From: Apostichopus japonicus
Lineage: Eukaryota; Echinodermata; Holothuroidea; Aspidochirotida; Stichopodidae
Assembly: GCF_037975245.1 (NCBI RefSeq)
Contig: NC_092575.1
Location: 28,603,341 to 28,667,340, forward strand
Reading direction: 5' to 3'
Length of the DNA: 64,000 nucleotides
A model generated the notes under the pieces. That model was not told where the DNA came from. It worked only from the letters and a program-made list of their open reading frames with translations, and did no database searches. The position numbers and the translations under genes are program-made. Shown here in pieces: positions 1 through 11,099 of the stretch (positions within the stretch are counted from its first letter, which is position 1; each line of letters starts with the position of its first letter).

Positions 1-210
1 GCCGGAAACGGCACTTCCCGAGTATTCTAAGCAGCATGTACCTAGCCTGAAAATATGGATCTCATGTCTGCAATTTCAGGCCCCCCGTAGCTACGCCACT
101 GATCACGCATGGGGCACTTTCCCTCGAGCGCGGTAAAAAAAAAAAAAAAAAAAAAATCAGGATTTTCAAAAAGGGGGGGCCCGGGCCCCCCCCCTCTGGA
201 TCCGCCCCTG
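1..210. mobile_element. Right ends of nested hAT-like non-autonomous elements
   Basis: The window opens inside transposon sequence. The first 40 bases match the GGAAACGGCACTTCCCGAG part of a module found in several other elements here (for example 35500-35525). Two element ends are visible: CGTAGCTACGCCACTG ending near 100, and CTGGATCCGCCCCTG ending at 210. Both are inverted forms of the CAGTGGCG / CAGGGGCGG termini seen repeatedly downstream. An A-run (134-156) and G/C runs lie just inside the ends, as in the other elements. The left ends are outside the window. The 63-codon minus-strand frame here crosses these low-complexity runs and is not a gene. Confidence 0.6.
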
Positions 211-1789
211 ATATAGAACTCTACAATATACAACCAAGTAGGCCTTCATAACATCACATGATAGTTATAGCGACTATGCACAAACAAAACACTCACTATA
301 TATAAACATTCTAACATGACCGATAATACTAGAATCAGGCAACCTTGCTGGTCGATTTACAGATGTATGCCTTTCAGAAGAGCCAATTCATATGGTTGGC
401 CATTTGTATCAATTCAACGGGAATCGACATTTATAGATTTACAGCGGTACTTGTCAATTTAATTCGGCATTTACCAGTGTCTAATCACATTCTGGTCAAC
501 ATTGAACGCAGACGTTCCAAGTTCATCACATATTCTGCCTTTTGGTCGGAAACTTGAAATATTGGGAATACAGCAAGTTGTCAATCATCATCCCGAAATC
601 GTCGACACAAAACAGGGTAACAACTTTCTGCTTCAAGGGTAACAACTTCCTGCTTCAGAGGTAAGTTGATGATATGTCGATTAAAAATGCTATGAAATAA
701 TAGTTGGTGTGTCTGTTCAAATTGAAATATACTGATATCAATTGATATATTGTTCATTTAAATGGGTATAAATCAATCAGAAAGTGCTACATGTCGATTT
801 AAAATGACACTATAAGTGACATCAATCTGTTCTATGTCTAGTTAAACTGGAATATATCGATTTAAATTGGTATATTTCATTTCCCGTGGTCTGACATGAA
901 TGTCCTGCTATACAGTCAAGAATGAAAAAGAGTCACGAGTTTAAGGCAAGAACGAAAGAACTAACCCTTTCCCACATGTTTGGAAATAATAAAAAATGAC
1001 AAGGCTAGAGTTGTGTTTTTTTGTTTTGCTTTCAAACAAGTCCTAGCCACCATCAGATATAAGCTTAATGATTGCTTGCACTGTACTCATCATGACCAGT
1101 TATATTTTGATCTAGAAGAGGTGAAAGATTAGAAAAGTATCTCAGACTCCAACCCATATGTCAGCTTTCGTCGTGGAATCTTCCTCTTGAAACAAAGAAT
1201 TGTTTAATGCCTTAAATCACCCTCAATCATTCAGATTGTTCCACCACTTTCCTTTCGTCCGCCCGAGCTAAACAATATTGATTATCATTGCAAACATGCC
1301 AAAATTTCACTTCCTCGGTTAATTCAGGCAGTTCCGACTTCTCATGAGGTTAAACTCTTTCGGGCGGATGTTTCCTCAACAACTCCGTACCTTTCCCTCC
1401 AATGTTGATAGTTTACGTGGCTACAACTTTGACGCACGTAGTGGTACTTATTATTATGAAGTTGAACCCTGTATTTCTCATTACAACATAGGGGTTTTCC
1501 AGAATTTTATTTGTAACTTTTGCTTTGTGCTTTGTGATATTAATGATTGAAAAACTGTGGTTGCAATTGTGGTATTTCGAGAGACCTAACACTCAATCCA
1601 AGATATTTACTATATGAAATGGTATATTGTTATTAGTAATGCGGCCTGTATAGACGGTTTATTAGTGATTATTTAGAATCTGTATAGAGTGAATGATGTT
1701 AGGTGCTAGTTGCATCATAGACTTTAACCCATAGTTCATAAGTCATAAATCTGTTGGAAATATCTGTGACATATATCTATGTGACATAT
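211..1789. repeat. Left part of duplicated block A, no gene seen
   Basis: This stretch aligns by eye with 42850-44475 in block C: for example a shared CACATGATAGTTA anchor near 260 and 42880, and AACTCCGTACCTTTCCCTCC near 1381 and 43846. It is AT-rich, with degenerate short repeats around TGTCGATTTAAA (660-860). The 68-codon plus-strand frame at 1344-1550 recurs at 12553-12825 only because the DNA is duplicated, and the related copies near 21815, 22616 and 43846 do not keep the frame. I see no supported gene. Confidence 0.6.
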
Positions 1790-1803
1790 GGCGGAGTGTA
1801 TAG
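1790..1803 (+). repeat. 5' tip of a tRNA-derived SINE, cut off by the LTR element
   Basis: The 14 bases GGCGGAGTGTATAG before the LTR join, across the retrotransposon, to CCTAGTGGTTAACGCC at 13839. Together they form a tRNA-like head with an A box (TAGCCTAGTGG). Block C at about 44475 lacks these bases, consistent with a SINE insertion specific to block A. The same 14 bases recur at 13066-13079 in the second copy of this flank. Confidence 0.55.
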
Positions 1804-3972
1804 TGTAATATTGTGACGAGCCCGCTTCCTCCGATAGTAAAACTATATCGGGACTCGCGATAGAAAGGTACTGGGATATCTTGATGCCGTATTTACGCTT
1901 CTTCAGGAGATGTCTCGAACGGAAGAAAACAATGACTTCACACAAAAAACAATTTGACGAGATAGGATTTGATTTGATGATTCGGTATAATTTCTTCTCT
2001 GTCGATTCTCTTTACAAATAAAACTAAATTACAATGATTTGACTTGACTTGACTCCGTCAATTAAACAATTAGGAGGAGTGATGAACTTTCGGCGGAGTG
2101 ATAAATTTGCTGACCAAGTGATAAATTTGCTGACGGAGTGATAAATTTGCTGACGGAGTGCGTAAACTTTCGGCCTCCTTTTCCTTTTAAACCTTACTTC
2201 CATAAAATCCCTCTGCGCATAATCAGTAGGCAGCCAATAACCTGACCATCCTGTATTAACTTAACGATATAAAAATAAATGCGCTGGCACTGATCTGCCC
2301 TGATTGGTTGGGAGTTTGGAAGTCCATCCCCTTTCTATGGAAACTTCCATACCACGTGAGAGAACCTTCTCGAATGTTCCACAGACATAATGGAATCTAT
2401 TTTGGGAAAAGGCCCTGTACCAAGATTCAATAAGATAGTTAAAAACTTCTCGTGGGAAAACTGAATCCATGACCTAGCAGGGTTGGCATTTTCCCGGGAA
2501 AAAACCTGTTTTTCCCACTAAGCGGTAAAAACCAGGTAAAAACCGGGAAAAACTGGTAAATACCGGTAAAAACCGCCTCCGTCTCGAAAACTAGTATTAA
2601 TTGTCCGTAAAATGCAGGGTCATCAGTAGGCACGATATTGTTTCATGACAGGCATATTTTATTGAATATGGGAGTTTCTTAGCTTCATTTTGAGCTATTT
2701 TATCACATTCTTATTCTACTTTTTGTGGAAAAAAGAGTATTTTTCGTATTGCACATGTATAGTTATTCTGTCACAATCTCTTTAGCAGTATGCATTGCCT
2801 ATTGCCCAAACCATTATAGGTCTACACTGGGACATTCACCCCTCCTAAATTCTTCAGGCCTATTATGTGGCATGAACAGCGGAGGATAGAACGTAGTGGC
2901 GAACCATGGCATCCAAAGCCTCAAAGGGACAAGGAACCATATAATAATATAATATTATGTGCTCAGACAGTTCATTCCATTCCATTAATTACAGTAGGCA
3001 ACAGTCTATTGAGGTGAACTTCAATCCAGGGGGCTCAATAGAAACTGCTTTGAAACTTTGTAAGGCACATGGGCCCAATTAAAGTATTAAACGCACAATG
3101 GCCCTATGGAGCCATTCACACAACCAAACTGTTTACCTTGATGCAAACATGGTCCAATTATTATACAACTTCATGCATGAGTGATTAAACACTTTGAGGT
3201 GGACAGGTGAGGTGATACTGGGCACTTCCTGTGTATAGGCTAACTGAAGAGGTAGGAGTATCAACAACACAAGTAACTGTTCCAATTGTTACTTATTCTC
3301 AAATTAGTTGATGTCACAACAGTCACTTAGTACAGTGCCTATAAGCAATATAAGCATAGTACAGTGCCTAGTGCGAAGTGTGAACAGAGTACAATTTATC
3401 GCAGACATGAAGTGATCGTTCTTGGATGTGAATCATCATTTGGATCTGAGCGGACTAATGTGGCATGTATAATATGACGAACCATAGCCCTAGGAGGCAC
3501 CAACAGTTTGATACGAGTCCATTCTCTAGATAATGGAATTATGCATCTCGATAGGAAAATAAAGTTGGTTGATTTGAGCATCCAATATATTATTTATTTG
3601 AATTATTTATAATAGTCTAATCGGTAAACTCACAAGTTATAGATCATAGCTGTTCTTTGGATGTAACCCAACCCCCTACCATAAGATGCCATTTTCTTGT
3701 AGATTCTATGCTCCTCCACAAGTTCCACATGAGTTTTTAGGAATTCTATATAATTTGAGGTTTTTCCCGGTTTTTCCCAGTTTTTCCCACTTATAGGTGG
3801 GAAAAACCTCCCGGTAAAAACCGGTAAGAAACTTGTTTTTCCCGGGGCGGTAAAAACCGCCCGGTAAAAACCGGCCAACCCTGTGACCTAGATAAATACA
3901 TAAGAGGCCTGTAAGGTGTCTCGATGGAGTGTTTCGGTAACATCAAAGAGATGGTATCACTATTTCATAACA
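1804..3972 (-). repeat. 3' LTR, interrupted by a hAT-like insertion
   Basis: Without the insert at 2478-3883 and its target duplication this LTR is about 755 bp, matching the solo LTR at 13080-13834. It contains three tandem copies of a unit of about 20 bp around GTGATAAATTTGCTGAC (2097-2160). The solo LTR at 61640-62368 lacks these repeats. The element's polypurine tract lies just outside at 3973. Confidence 0.9.
2478..3883. mobile_element. hAT-like non-autonomous element in the LTR
   Basis: Ends are CAGGGTTGGC and GCCAACCCTG (perfect 10-bp inverted repeats). It is flanked by the 8-bp direct repeat TGACCTAG (2470-2477 and 3884-3891). The uninterrupted target is visible in the LTR copies at 13080 and 61640. 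Both ends continue with many short GGTAAAAACC / TTTTTCCCGG subterminal repeats. The 8-bp target duplication and CAGGG ends are hallmarks of the hAT superfamily. The interior (about 2640-3750) shows no transposase frame. Confidence 0.88.
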
Positions 3973-3986
3973 TCCCCCTCAATCTT
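3973..3986 (-). other. Polypurine tract of the LTR element
   Basis: On the minus strand the bases just before the 3' LTR read AGATTGAGGGGGA followed by TGTTATG. A purine run abutting the 3' LTR is the expected plus-strand primer of an LTR retroelement and helps fix the LTR boundary. Confidence 0.75.
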
Positions 3987-5244
3987 TTAAAATTTTTGGA
4001 TACTCCAAAATTTTAACATCATACTGCTTTAACTTATCATTATCTCAAGAAGGTAGAGTACTGTAAGCACATTCACTAATATTCATTGACTTCAATAAAT
4101 GGTCTTATGTATCTCAAAGGTTAACATCTTGGTTACGAATTATTAAAATGATCATATGTTATATACATAGACACTATTTCCTTGAAACTGAAGTGTACCT
4201 CTTCAATATTGATGACATCATATGATGTAATCTAAAAATAGAAATATCATTAAGATATCTTAAAGTTACATGACACAGCAAAATATGCAGTATCTCTAAC
4301 AAAATACATTTATGCATTTCATACATCAATAATACATTTATATCAAAAGTGAAATCATGCCGTGATTTGGGGAGAGATCAGAGAATACTAGACTTAGTTA
4401 TCTTTTAACTGAACAGAACAGCTCAGCGTTCCATAAAAAATTTCGTACACAAAAAAAGAACCTTAAAATTTTACAAACTCTTTTACAAAACCTCCTCTTT
4501 AATGAAGGCATAGTTTCAAAACTGCTTTGAAACCTTGTGAATCATATACATTCACCTCAAGAAAATGTGACTCGATAGCATGGTGACCCTAGGTATGCAC
4601 TCCGAATTGATAGTCTAGTAAAGTACCAAAGTACTAGATATTCGATACCATAAAAGAGACTCCATAGACTATGACATCAACAAATCTTTCTTCAAATTAC
4701 ATAATACTTAACATCTTGTCTTTTAAACTTCATGATGAAATTTACTTTTGCATGAATAATTGAGGAAAAGAAAATATATACATAACTTCCTCAAAAGATC
4801 TATACTTTCATCTATACAAAACATCTATACTTTCATTTGCTTTGATAACTGTTGCTGTAAGCAAAAGTTGCACATTACCAATGCTGTCTCTGAATAGCCT
4901 TCAATATAACATAAATGATGCAATGTAAATATCCTTAAAATATTTCTCAATATATGAAAACCCATGTTGCTAATATTCCGGATAGGTTCTAATTGCCGGG
5001 TAAACGTTTGAACGAATTCATAAGGAAAAATAAGGTATACTCATTACACATTTGTTATAAAAGATGAAACTACTGTAGGTCACTTGGTGGCGTTTTTAAC
5101 AATAAAGCTTATATTGTTACACCATACAGTACAATGACTTCCACTTAATAGGTATGCAGGTAAATGCCATGACGCATTCCATTCATACAATCGTGGGTAA
5201 AACACCTGTTCATCTGAACTTAAAGCAATATGCAGTTACACATA
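3987..5244 (-). other. Non-coding stretch between pol and 3' LTR
   Basis: About 1.26 kb of AT-rich sequence with no frame longer than about 60 codons. It has no env-like frame and no recognisable RNA structure by eye. It is unusually long for a Ty3-type element without env and could be the decayed site of a former third frame, which is speculation. Confidence 0.5.
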
Positions 5245-8200
5245 CTAACCATATAATGTTTGCAACATCCTGCCTGGATTGCCTGTAATGTTCAATCCCT
5301 TTTCATGGAGAAAATTCATTATTTCCTCTGTGTTAGAATATTTTCCTACATTCCACCAAAAATCATGACTCTTAAAGCCTGTTGGAAAACATGGTGTCTG
5401 ATAGGTGACCAGAACCTGTAATTCACCCAATTTGTATCGAGCACGTTGGACTTTCATGTCTCCTTGTGGAGCATTTGCAAAAACTTTCTTTTGCCTTAAT
5501 ATGCTATCTTTAATGGAAGGATATGGAATTGCTAATCCTTCATTATGTGCTCTATTCTCTAGAAATGATGCAACATTCATTGGCTTAGTGGTCATAAGAC
5601 ACATGACGTGATCTGAAGTTACCCCTGGCAAAATGTTACCAAACTCATCATGAAACTCAATATGTGCATCTTGCATGACATTAACATTTTCTGCATTAGA
5701 AGTGTTACTACTCAAAACATTTCTCATTCGTGCAAGCTTTTCACTTGATGAACCCTTTATTTTCAAGACCTGACGCAATTTCTGAATGTTGGTGATATTC
5801 TTAGTTTCAGAGGATGCTCTTACAAAACATGGTTTAAGCCTGTTATAATTGAATACATCACTAAGAATTTCTCCTTTGAGAGTGTCCAACAAATAAGGAG
5901 TCCTGTCTAAAACTTGATGGATCACTAATGGTCCACACCATTCTGCAGCAATTTTGCGAGAGTTCGCAGTCAAGGAAGAAGACGTTGGCTTATACAGATA
6001 CACTAATTGACCCGTTGAATAAATTGCACCCTTGTCCAGTTTTGCACTTATCTTAACATTTTGAGCATCTTGTTGCTTCTTTTGCAAGACCAACATTACC
6101 CTTGACAAATGATCAAATCGTTTCTTTAACAATGCAGCATATTCTCCATGAGATTGTGATAATCCTGCCATTGGATTGAACGATAAATTTGTAAGATTTG
6201 GTGGCTTACGTCCAAATGCAAGTTCAAATGGGCTATAGCTACCTAACTGAGGAGAGGAAAATGTGTTATATGCATAGGCTGATGTTGGGACAAATCGTAC
6301 CCAATCCGTACCAAACTGATTTAAGTTCACTTTGAGGAAATTTGAAAGAGTCTGAATGTGTCTTTCAACTTGTAAGCTTCCATGATTGCTTACACTGATG
6401 AACTTTTGTTCAATGCCCAAAGCTTTACTTAAGAGCTCCACTAATTTTCCTGTAAGAGAAGCTGCCGCATCACTTATGATACAAGACGGTGGACCAAAGG
6501 TTGTGACTACCCTCTGCAATAATGCTTCACATATTGTTTCAGCATCAAGAGTCTTAAGAGAAACACATACAACAAATCTAGTGATCTCATCACAAACAAC
6601 CATCAAATGTTTAAATCCTGTAGCCGTTGTGGGCATAGTCTTGAAATCCAGACTAAGTCTGTCAAAAGGACGATAAGAATCAGGAATGCGAGCATGATAT
6701 TGTCTCAATTTGTCCGGTTTCTTACGGAATTCTTGACAACGGAGACATGCCTGAATATAATTACTGATGCGTTGAAACATATTGCGCAGATAGAAATGCT
6801 GTCTAATAGTCAAATATGTACGCATTACACCCTGATGATTACTCAACAAGTCATCATGATATCGAGATATTATTTGTTCTACCATAGTCTCAGGTACGAC
6901 TAACTGAAGAGTCATCTTAGCATCATTAGTCTCATGCAAAAATATCCTGAATAACAAACTATTACATAACAAATAATCCTCTGCTTGAGAACGAACAGTT
7001 CTAGCATGCTTAGCATTACTTGGAATAATGTCATGTGCAAGAAAATCATAAATTGGTTTGTAGTAAGGACAAGTTTGTTGTTGAATTTGCAACTCTTTTA
7101 CATCAAATGGCAGATCATAGTTTTTGATCAGCTTTCCTTGAATTGCCTTCATGACTTTATTCAATTCCTTTTGTTTTGGAATGTGCCCTGTAACCAAATG
7201 ATCAATGTTTGTTATGACTGGCTTTGGCTGAACAAATAATTCTGGAGGTGGTTCTCTGATTACCTCTTGCACTCTATGTCTACTCTGATCCACTAATCTT
7301 GGCTCTGTAGGTTGAGAAACACTTGTAAAATTTGGCACAACTAACACATCAGGACTATATGTATGTCGATTTTCACTCGGCATAGTAATAGTAGGCCTTT
7401 GACTATATGTATCTCTCTTATCAGTAGAAATTACTGGTGTAGTCCTCTTTTGTGACTCAGATTGTGGTCTCTGGGTAACATGCTCATTAGAATGTGTTGC
7501 CTTAGGAACGGATGTCCTATTAACTCTATTTGTTGATTCTTTGGCTGGGGAATGCTGCTTGGACTCCTTTGTGACTTTATTCGGAAATAAATCTGGAACT
7601 TTGACTCCCATTGACCTTGCCATTGACCTTGTCATGATTGGATTAAATGTCTCCTTAGGTGGAGGTGAAAAATCCTCATAAGAACTGACCTCTTGAGCAA
7701 CCTGATCTATTTCAGAGTGAAATTCCTGTGGTGCTCTAGACAAATAATCTGCCAAAACCAATTCTGAACCCTTCTTATAACCAACCTGAAATGTATATTC
7801 TGACAATTTGAACAGAAGCTTACGTAAGCGTGAAGTTGCTGGTTCTTGTTTTGATTTAAACAATTCAACAATGGCTGAGTGATCAACATATGCCTCAAAT
7901 TCTACATTTTGCAATAAATGTTTGAATGCTGTCACATTAATAAATAGACCCATCATTTCTAATTCAGTTACACTATACCTCTGACATGCTGGTGGTAATA
8001 TCTTAGAGTAATATGCAATAATATTCTCTTTGCCATTAACTCTTTGTGTCAAGTATGATCCTGTTGCTACTCGTGATGTGTCGCTATATAATACAAAACG
8101 ACCATATTTCTGTGGCATATGCAATATAGGTGGATTACACAACAACTCTTTAATACTTTGAAATGCACTCTGATGTTCCTCTGTCCATTTAAATACCTTT

Positions 8201-10182
8201 CTCTTACGACTCAAATGATGTAATGGTCTCAATAGTGCTTGAATATTTGGGAAAAATGAAGCCACATAATTAACTGCACCTACAAATCGTCTTACTGACT
8301 TAACATTGTGTGGTTTCGGTGTGTTCCTAATCGCTGCACATCTATCATGCAAAGGTTGGATACAAGCCTCACCTTCTGGGGTTATTGAGAGCAAATGTCC
8401 CATATATCGGACTGAATTTTGAAAAATGCTACACTTTTTCGGAGAGATTTTCAATCCGTTGTCCATTAAAACCTTAAAAATTGCCTGTAGGTGTTGTTTG
8501 TGAGATCGTTTGTCTGCACTGTACACAATAATATCGTCATGATGAGCAATACAGAACTTATTTGAATTTGGGATCGTTGCCAAAATATCATTAATTTGCG
8601 ACTGAAAGATCGCTGGAGATAAATTCAATCCCTGTGGTAAGCGTTTATAATAATAATGCTTTCCTCCATGAAATGAAGCAATACCTGTATATTGTTGTGC
8701 ATGAACACTAAGTGGCAGACAGAAGAATGCAGACTTTAAATCAAGAACACCCAAAATTTTGGCTCCAGAGTACCCTATGGTACGGATAGTCTCATTCAGT
8801 AATGGAAATGGGTGATTGAGACGTTTTATTCTACTGTTCAAGTAGCGAAAATCTGTGACAACCCTTTTGTGTTTTGTTCCCTTCTTTGGAATGAGGAAAA
8901 CCGGTGAGGTATAAGACTGATGTCCTACCGCTAAGATTCCTAATCGCACTAATTTGTCAAGCTCACTGGCGACAATGACTTTGTCCTCATCTGAAAGTCT
9001 ATAGGGACGTATGTAAAATGGCTCATCATTAGTAAGAGTAATATCAGCCTCATAATTTGGACAGTGAGATAATTCACCATAAAGAGAAAATGCATCTCTA
9101 TGTGAGTCTAGAAATTCATATATGCTTTCTGTTTCTGAAGCATTTAGAATACTTTGTTCCAAATTAATGTTTTCTCTCATGATTTCCTGTTCCGATTTGG
9201 AAACCAGGGGATCATCGGCTGTCAAATGTGGATATCGATGTAAATTATATCGTGTAATTGCATCACGATTCTCTTTAGAGTTTGAATTGGTTCGAAAAAG
9301 AGACGGTTTTTCGATGTCTCTCATGACATTGAGAAAATCTAGAGATTCAGTAGGTATGTCTTCTGTGACCGTAATGATATCTGCTAAATCTAAATGAGCC
9401 ACTGTGCGAGAAGGATTCAGACAAAATTTCTGGTTACCCATGTTCCTTAGTAGAATCTTTGTTCTACCTTTATGCATTTTCACTAACATTCGTGAAGGAC
9501 ACATACGAGATATTAGAGGAAACGGTTTAATAACCATATCTGCATTTCGTGCATATAGTGGAAGACGTCCCTGTACAGTAATGTATCTTTGCTGACCTGG
9601 GTAAATAACAAATCTCTGCACTGGCCTAAGGAAAACTTTGGCTTGTTTAATTCTAAAACAATTTGTGGTAAAGTCCAAAGATCCATTCAATTCCTTCAGA
9701 GTTTGACTACCTAATATTAAGTCAATACCTGTCAGGTTTGCAGCAATTAAAGCAGAAAGCTGAAATTCATGACCCTGAATTTTGACCTGAAATGTTATCG
9801 TGCTATACGCATGAATAAACTGACCATTACCCAACTTTAGGTTTACTACATCAACTGAGACTGGTTGTATAGAGGATAAATACTTTGAATTTTGCACTGT
9901 AGAAGAAGAAATGATAGAGCGTGTCGCTCCACTATCAAACAACAATGAAATTCCTTTACCATCATGTAAAGTACCTCTTACAAAATTACGTGTGTCCAGT
10001 TGAATATCCACATTACGGTCGTTCCCTGTATATTTAGAACTAGGAATATCACTATTCTTCCAAATATTATTTGCTTTACGTTTCGATCTTCCCTTACTTG
10101 GTACTTTGTCTGGAGTCACTGTATGATGAGTGCAATCATAAGTGCTCCCCACTGAAAATTCTGTGTTGGTACTTTGTTTACA
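5245..10182 (-). CDS. pol: Pol polyprotein of the Ty3-type element
   Basis: The frame is open from 10182 (just after an in-frame TAA at 10183-10185) to the stop at 5245. Residue numbers below count from the GTG at 10150-10152, giving 1635 residues. Protease: LLFDSGATRS with active Asp73. Reverse transcriptase about 375-560: D471 (LDLKSAF), LPQGLNLSP at 505, catalytic D539-D540 preceded by HH rather than the usual Y-x. RNase H about 685-800: D691, E730, D757. Integrase: H1099/H1106/C1136/C1139 zinc motif, catalytic D1169, D1228 and E1263 (34 residues between the last two, usual 35), GPY/F module at 1407-1420. About 190 further residues (1445-1635) match no module I recognise. It overlaps gag by about 67 nt in the -1 register, so expression as a Gag-Pol frameshift product is likely. 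No internal stop is seen. Confidence 0.95.
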   Translation of the reverse strand, partial: CKQSTNTEFSVGSTYDCTHHTVTPDKVPSKGRSKRKANNIWKNSDIPSSKYTGNDRNVDIQLDTRNFVRGTLHDGKGISLLFDSGATRSIISSSTVQNSKYLSSIQPVSVDVVNLKLGNGQFIHAYSTITFQVKIQGHEFQLSALIAANLTGIDLILGSQTLKELNGSLDFTTNCFRIKQAKVFLRPVQRFVIYPGQQRYITVQGRLPLYARNADMVIKPFPLISRMCPSRMLVKMHKGRTKILLRNMGNQKFCLNPSRTVAHLDLADIITVTEDIPTESLDFLNVMRDIEKPSLFRTNSNSKENRDAITRYNLHRYPHLTADDPLVSKSEQEIMRENINLEQSILNASETESIYEFLDSHRDAFSLYGELSHCPNYEADITLTNDEPFYIRPYRLSDEDKVIVASELDKLVRLGILAVGHQSYTSPVFLIPKKGTKHKRVVTDFRYLNSRIKRLNHPFPLLNETIRTIGYSGAKILGVLDLKSAFFCLPLSVHAQQYTGIASFHGGKHYYYKRLPQGLNLSPAIFQSQINDILATIPNSNKFCIAHHDDIIVYSADKRSHKQHLQAIFKVLMDNGLKISPKKCSIFQNSVRYMGHLLSITPEGEACIQPLHDRCAAIRNTPKPHNVKSVRRFVGAVNYVASFFPNIQALLRPLHHLSRKRKVFKWTEEHQSAFQSIKELLCNPPILHMPQKYGRFVLYSDTSRVATGSYLTQRVNGKENIIAYYSKILPPACQRYSVTELEMMGLFINVTAFKHLLQNVEFEAYVDHSAIVELFKSKQEPATSRLRKLLFKLSEYTFQVGYKKGSELVLADYLSRAPQEFHSEIDQVAQEVSSYEDFSPPPKETFNPIMTRSMARSMGVKVPDLFPNKVTKESKQHSPAKESTNRVNRTSVPKATHSNEHVTQRPQSESQKRTTPVISTDKRDTYSQRPTITMPSENRHTYSPDVLVVPNFTSVSQPTEPRLVDQSRHRVQEVIREPPPELFVQPKPVITNIDHLVTGHIPKQKELNKVMKAIQGKLIKNYDLPFDVKELQIQQQTCPYYKPIYDFLAHDIIPSNAKHARTVRSQAEDYLLCNSLLFRIFLHETNDAKMTLQLVVPETMVEQIISRYHDDLLSNHQGVMRTYLTIRQHFYLRNMFQRISNYIQACLRCQEFRKKPDKLRQYHARIPDSYRPFDRLSLDFKTMPTTATGFKHLMVVCDEITRFVVCVSLKTLDAETICEALLQRVVTTFGPPSCIISDAAASLTGKLVELLSKALGIEQKFISVSNHGSLQVERHIQTLSNFLKVNLNQFGTDWVRFVPTSAYAYNTFSSPQLGSYSPFELAFGRKPPNLTNLSFNPMAGLSQSHGEYAALLKKRFDHLSRVMLVLQKKQQDAQNVKISAKLDKGAIYSTGQLVYLYKPTSSSLTANSRKIAAEWCGPLVIHQVLDRTPYLLDTLKGEILSDVFNYNRLKPCFVRASSETKNITNIQKLRQVLKIKGSSSEKLARMRNVLSSNTSNAENVNVMQDAHIEFHDEFGNILPGVTSDHVMCLMTTKPMNVASFLENRAHNEGLAIPYPSIKDSILRQKKVFANAPQGDMKVQRARYKLGELQVLVTYQTPCFPTGFKSHDFWWNVGKYSNTEEIMNFLHEKGLNITGNPGRMLQTLYG

Positions 10183-11099
10183 TTAGCCTCCATTTCATGG
10201 CTTAGGCGAATTTGACAATATTGTGCAAAATGACCTCGATTTTGACAGTAGTAACATGTGACTGAAGGATTAAAATACGGTAACCTTCTCCTGTTATCAT
10301 TCCGACCTGTCCTAGGACCACGAGAATCACGAGAACTATATCTTTGCCTCATATCTTTAGGATTGTCTTGCGATTCTGACCTACGTGACTGATCAAACTT
10401 GGTCTCTAATTCCTGAATTTTGGTACACAACTCGTGTATCTCAGAAGATGCAGAAATAGTAGGAGTCTGAACAGAAGACGCTTTGTCGTGCATTGCCATA
10501 AATAGTTCGGAAGAAACTGTGGGTTGACTTTGGATTTGTAAGTCAAAATAACATTGTACTTTCATGACCAAGTCTGCAATTGTTGCTTTTGGTGATGCAG
10601 ACATTAACACTGCTGAGCGACATTGCAAAGGCAGGGTCGAGATGAATTTATCTTTAATTTGATCATCGCCATAACTTAATTGTGCTGCAGCTTTTGAAAT
10701 TTTGGCCAAATGAGCTTGAGCTGTATCACCTGGCGTATAGCTTAATGCATGAAATGCCTGTGATTTAGCGTAGGAAGAAGTGCCTGGACTGAAACGAGCA
10801 AGGAATCGCTTGCGCAGATCAGCAATAGTTGAAAAATTTTTGTTTTCAATCCAGAGTCTGGCCTGGCCTTTAAGTGTTCGCTTAAATATGCGACATATTT
10901 CATTAAATTCTTCCGCTACAGGGGTGGTTTGGGACGGCAATTTATGCAACTCTAAATAATCTTCAAATCCCAAATAATGAGCTTCGGCTAAATCTGCATC
11001 AATAACATCGCCCTGAAATCGTGATGGCAAAAAATCAGTGGGCCTATGTTTCTGCATAACATTAACAGAGGTCGAAGTTTCCTGTTCACTGACGGACAT
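10116..11099 (-). CDS. gag: Gag protein of the Ty3-type element
   Basis: A 327-residue frame starting at ATG 11097-11099, 5' of pol. The middle resembles the retrotransposon Gag capsid domain (W-x-E near residue 119, FSPGTSSYAKSQAF). Near the C-terminus there is one zinc knuckle of the form C-x2-C-x4-H-x4-C (CYYCQNRGHFAQYC), preceded by an Arg-rich segment for RNA binding. It forms the particle and packages the transcript. It ends inside the pol overlap. No break is visible. Confidence 0.9.
   Translation of the reverse strand: MSVSEQETSTSVNVMQKHRPTDFLPSRFQGDVIDADLAEAHYLGFEDYLELHKLPSQTTPVAEEFNEICRIFKRTLKGQARLWIENKNFSTIADLRKRFLARFSPGTSSYAKSQAFHALSYTPGDTAQAHLAKISKAAAQLSYGDDQIKDKFISTLPLQCRSAVLMSASPKATIADLVMKVQCYFDLQIQSQPTVSSELFMAMHDKASSVQTPTISASSEIHELCTKIQELETKFDQSRRSESQDNPKDMRQRYSSRDSRGPRTGRNDNRRRLPYFNPSVTCYYCQNRGHFAQYCQIRLSHEMEANVNKVPTQNFQWGALMIALIIQ

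Noticed and set aside
1344-1550. 68-codon frame repeated at 12553-12825
   Set aside because: Identical because the flank is duplicated. The more distant repeat copies near 21815, 22616 and 43846 do not preserve the frame.
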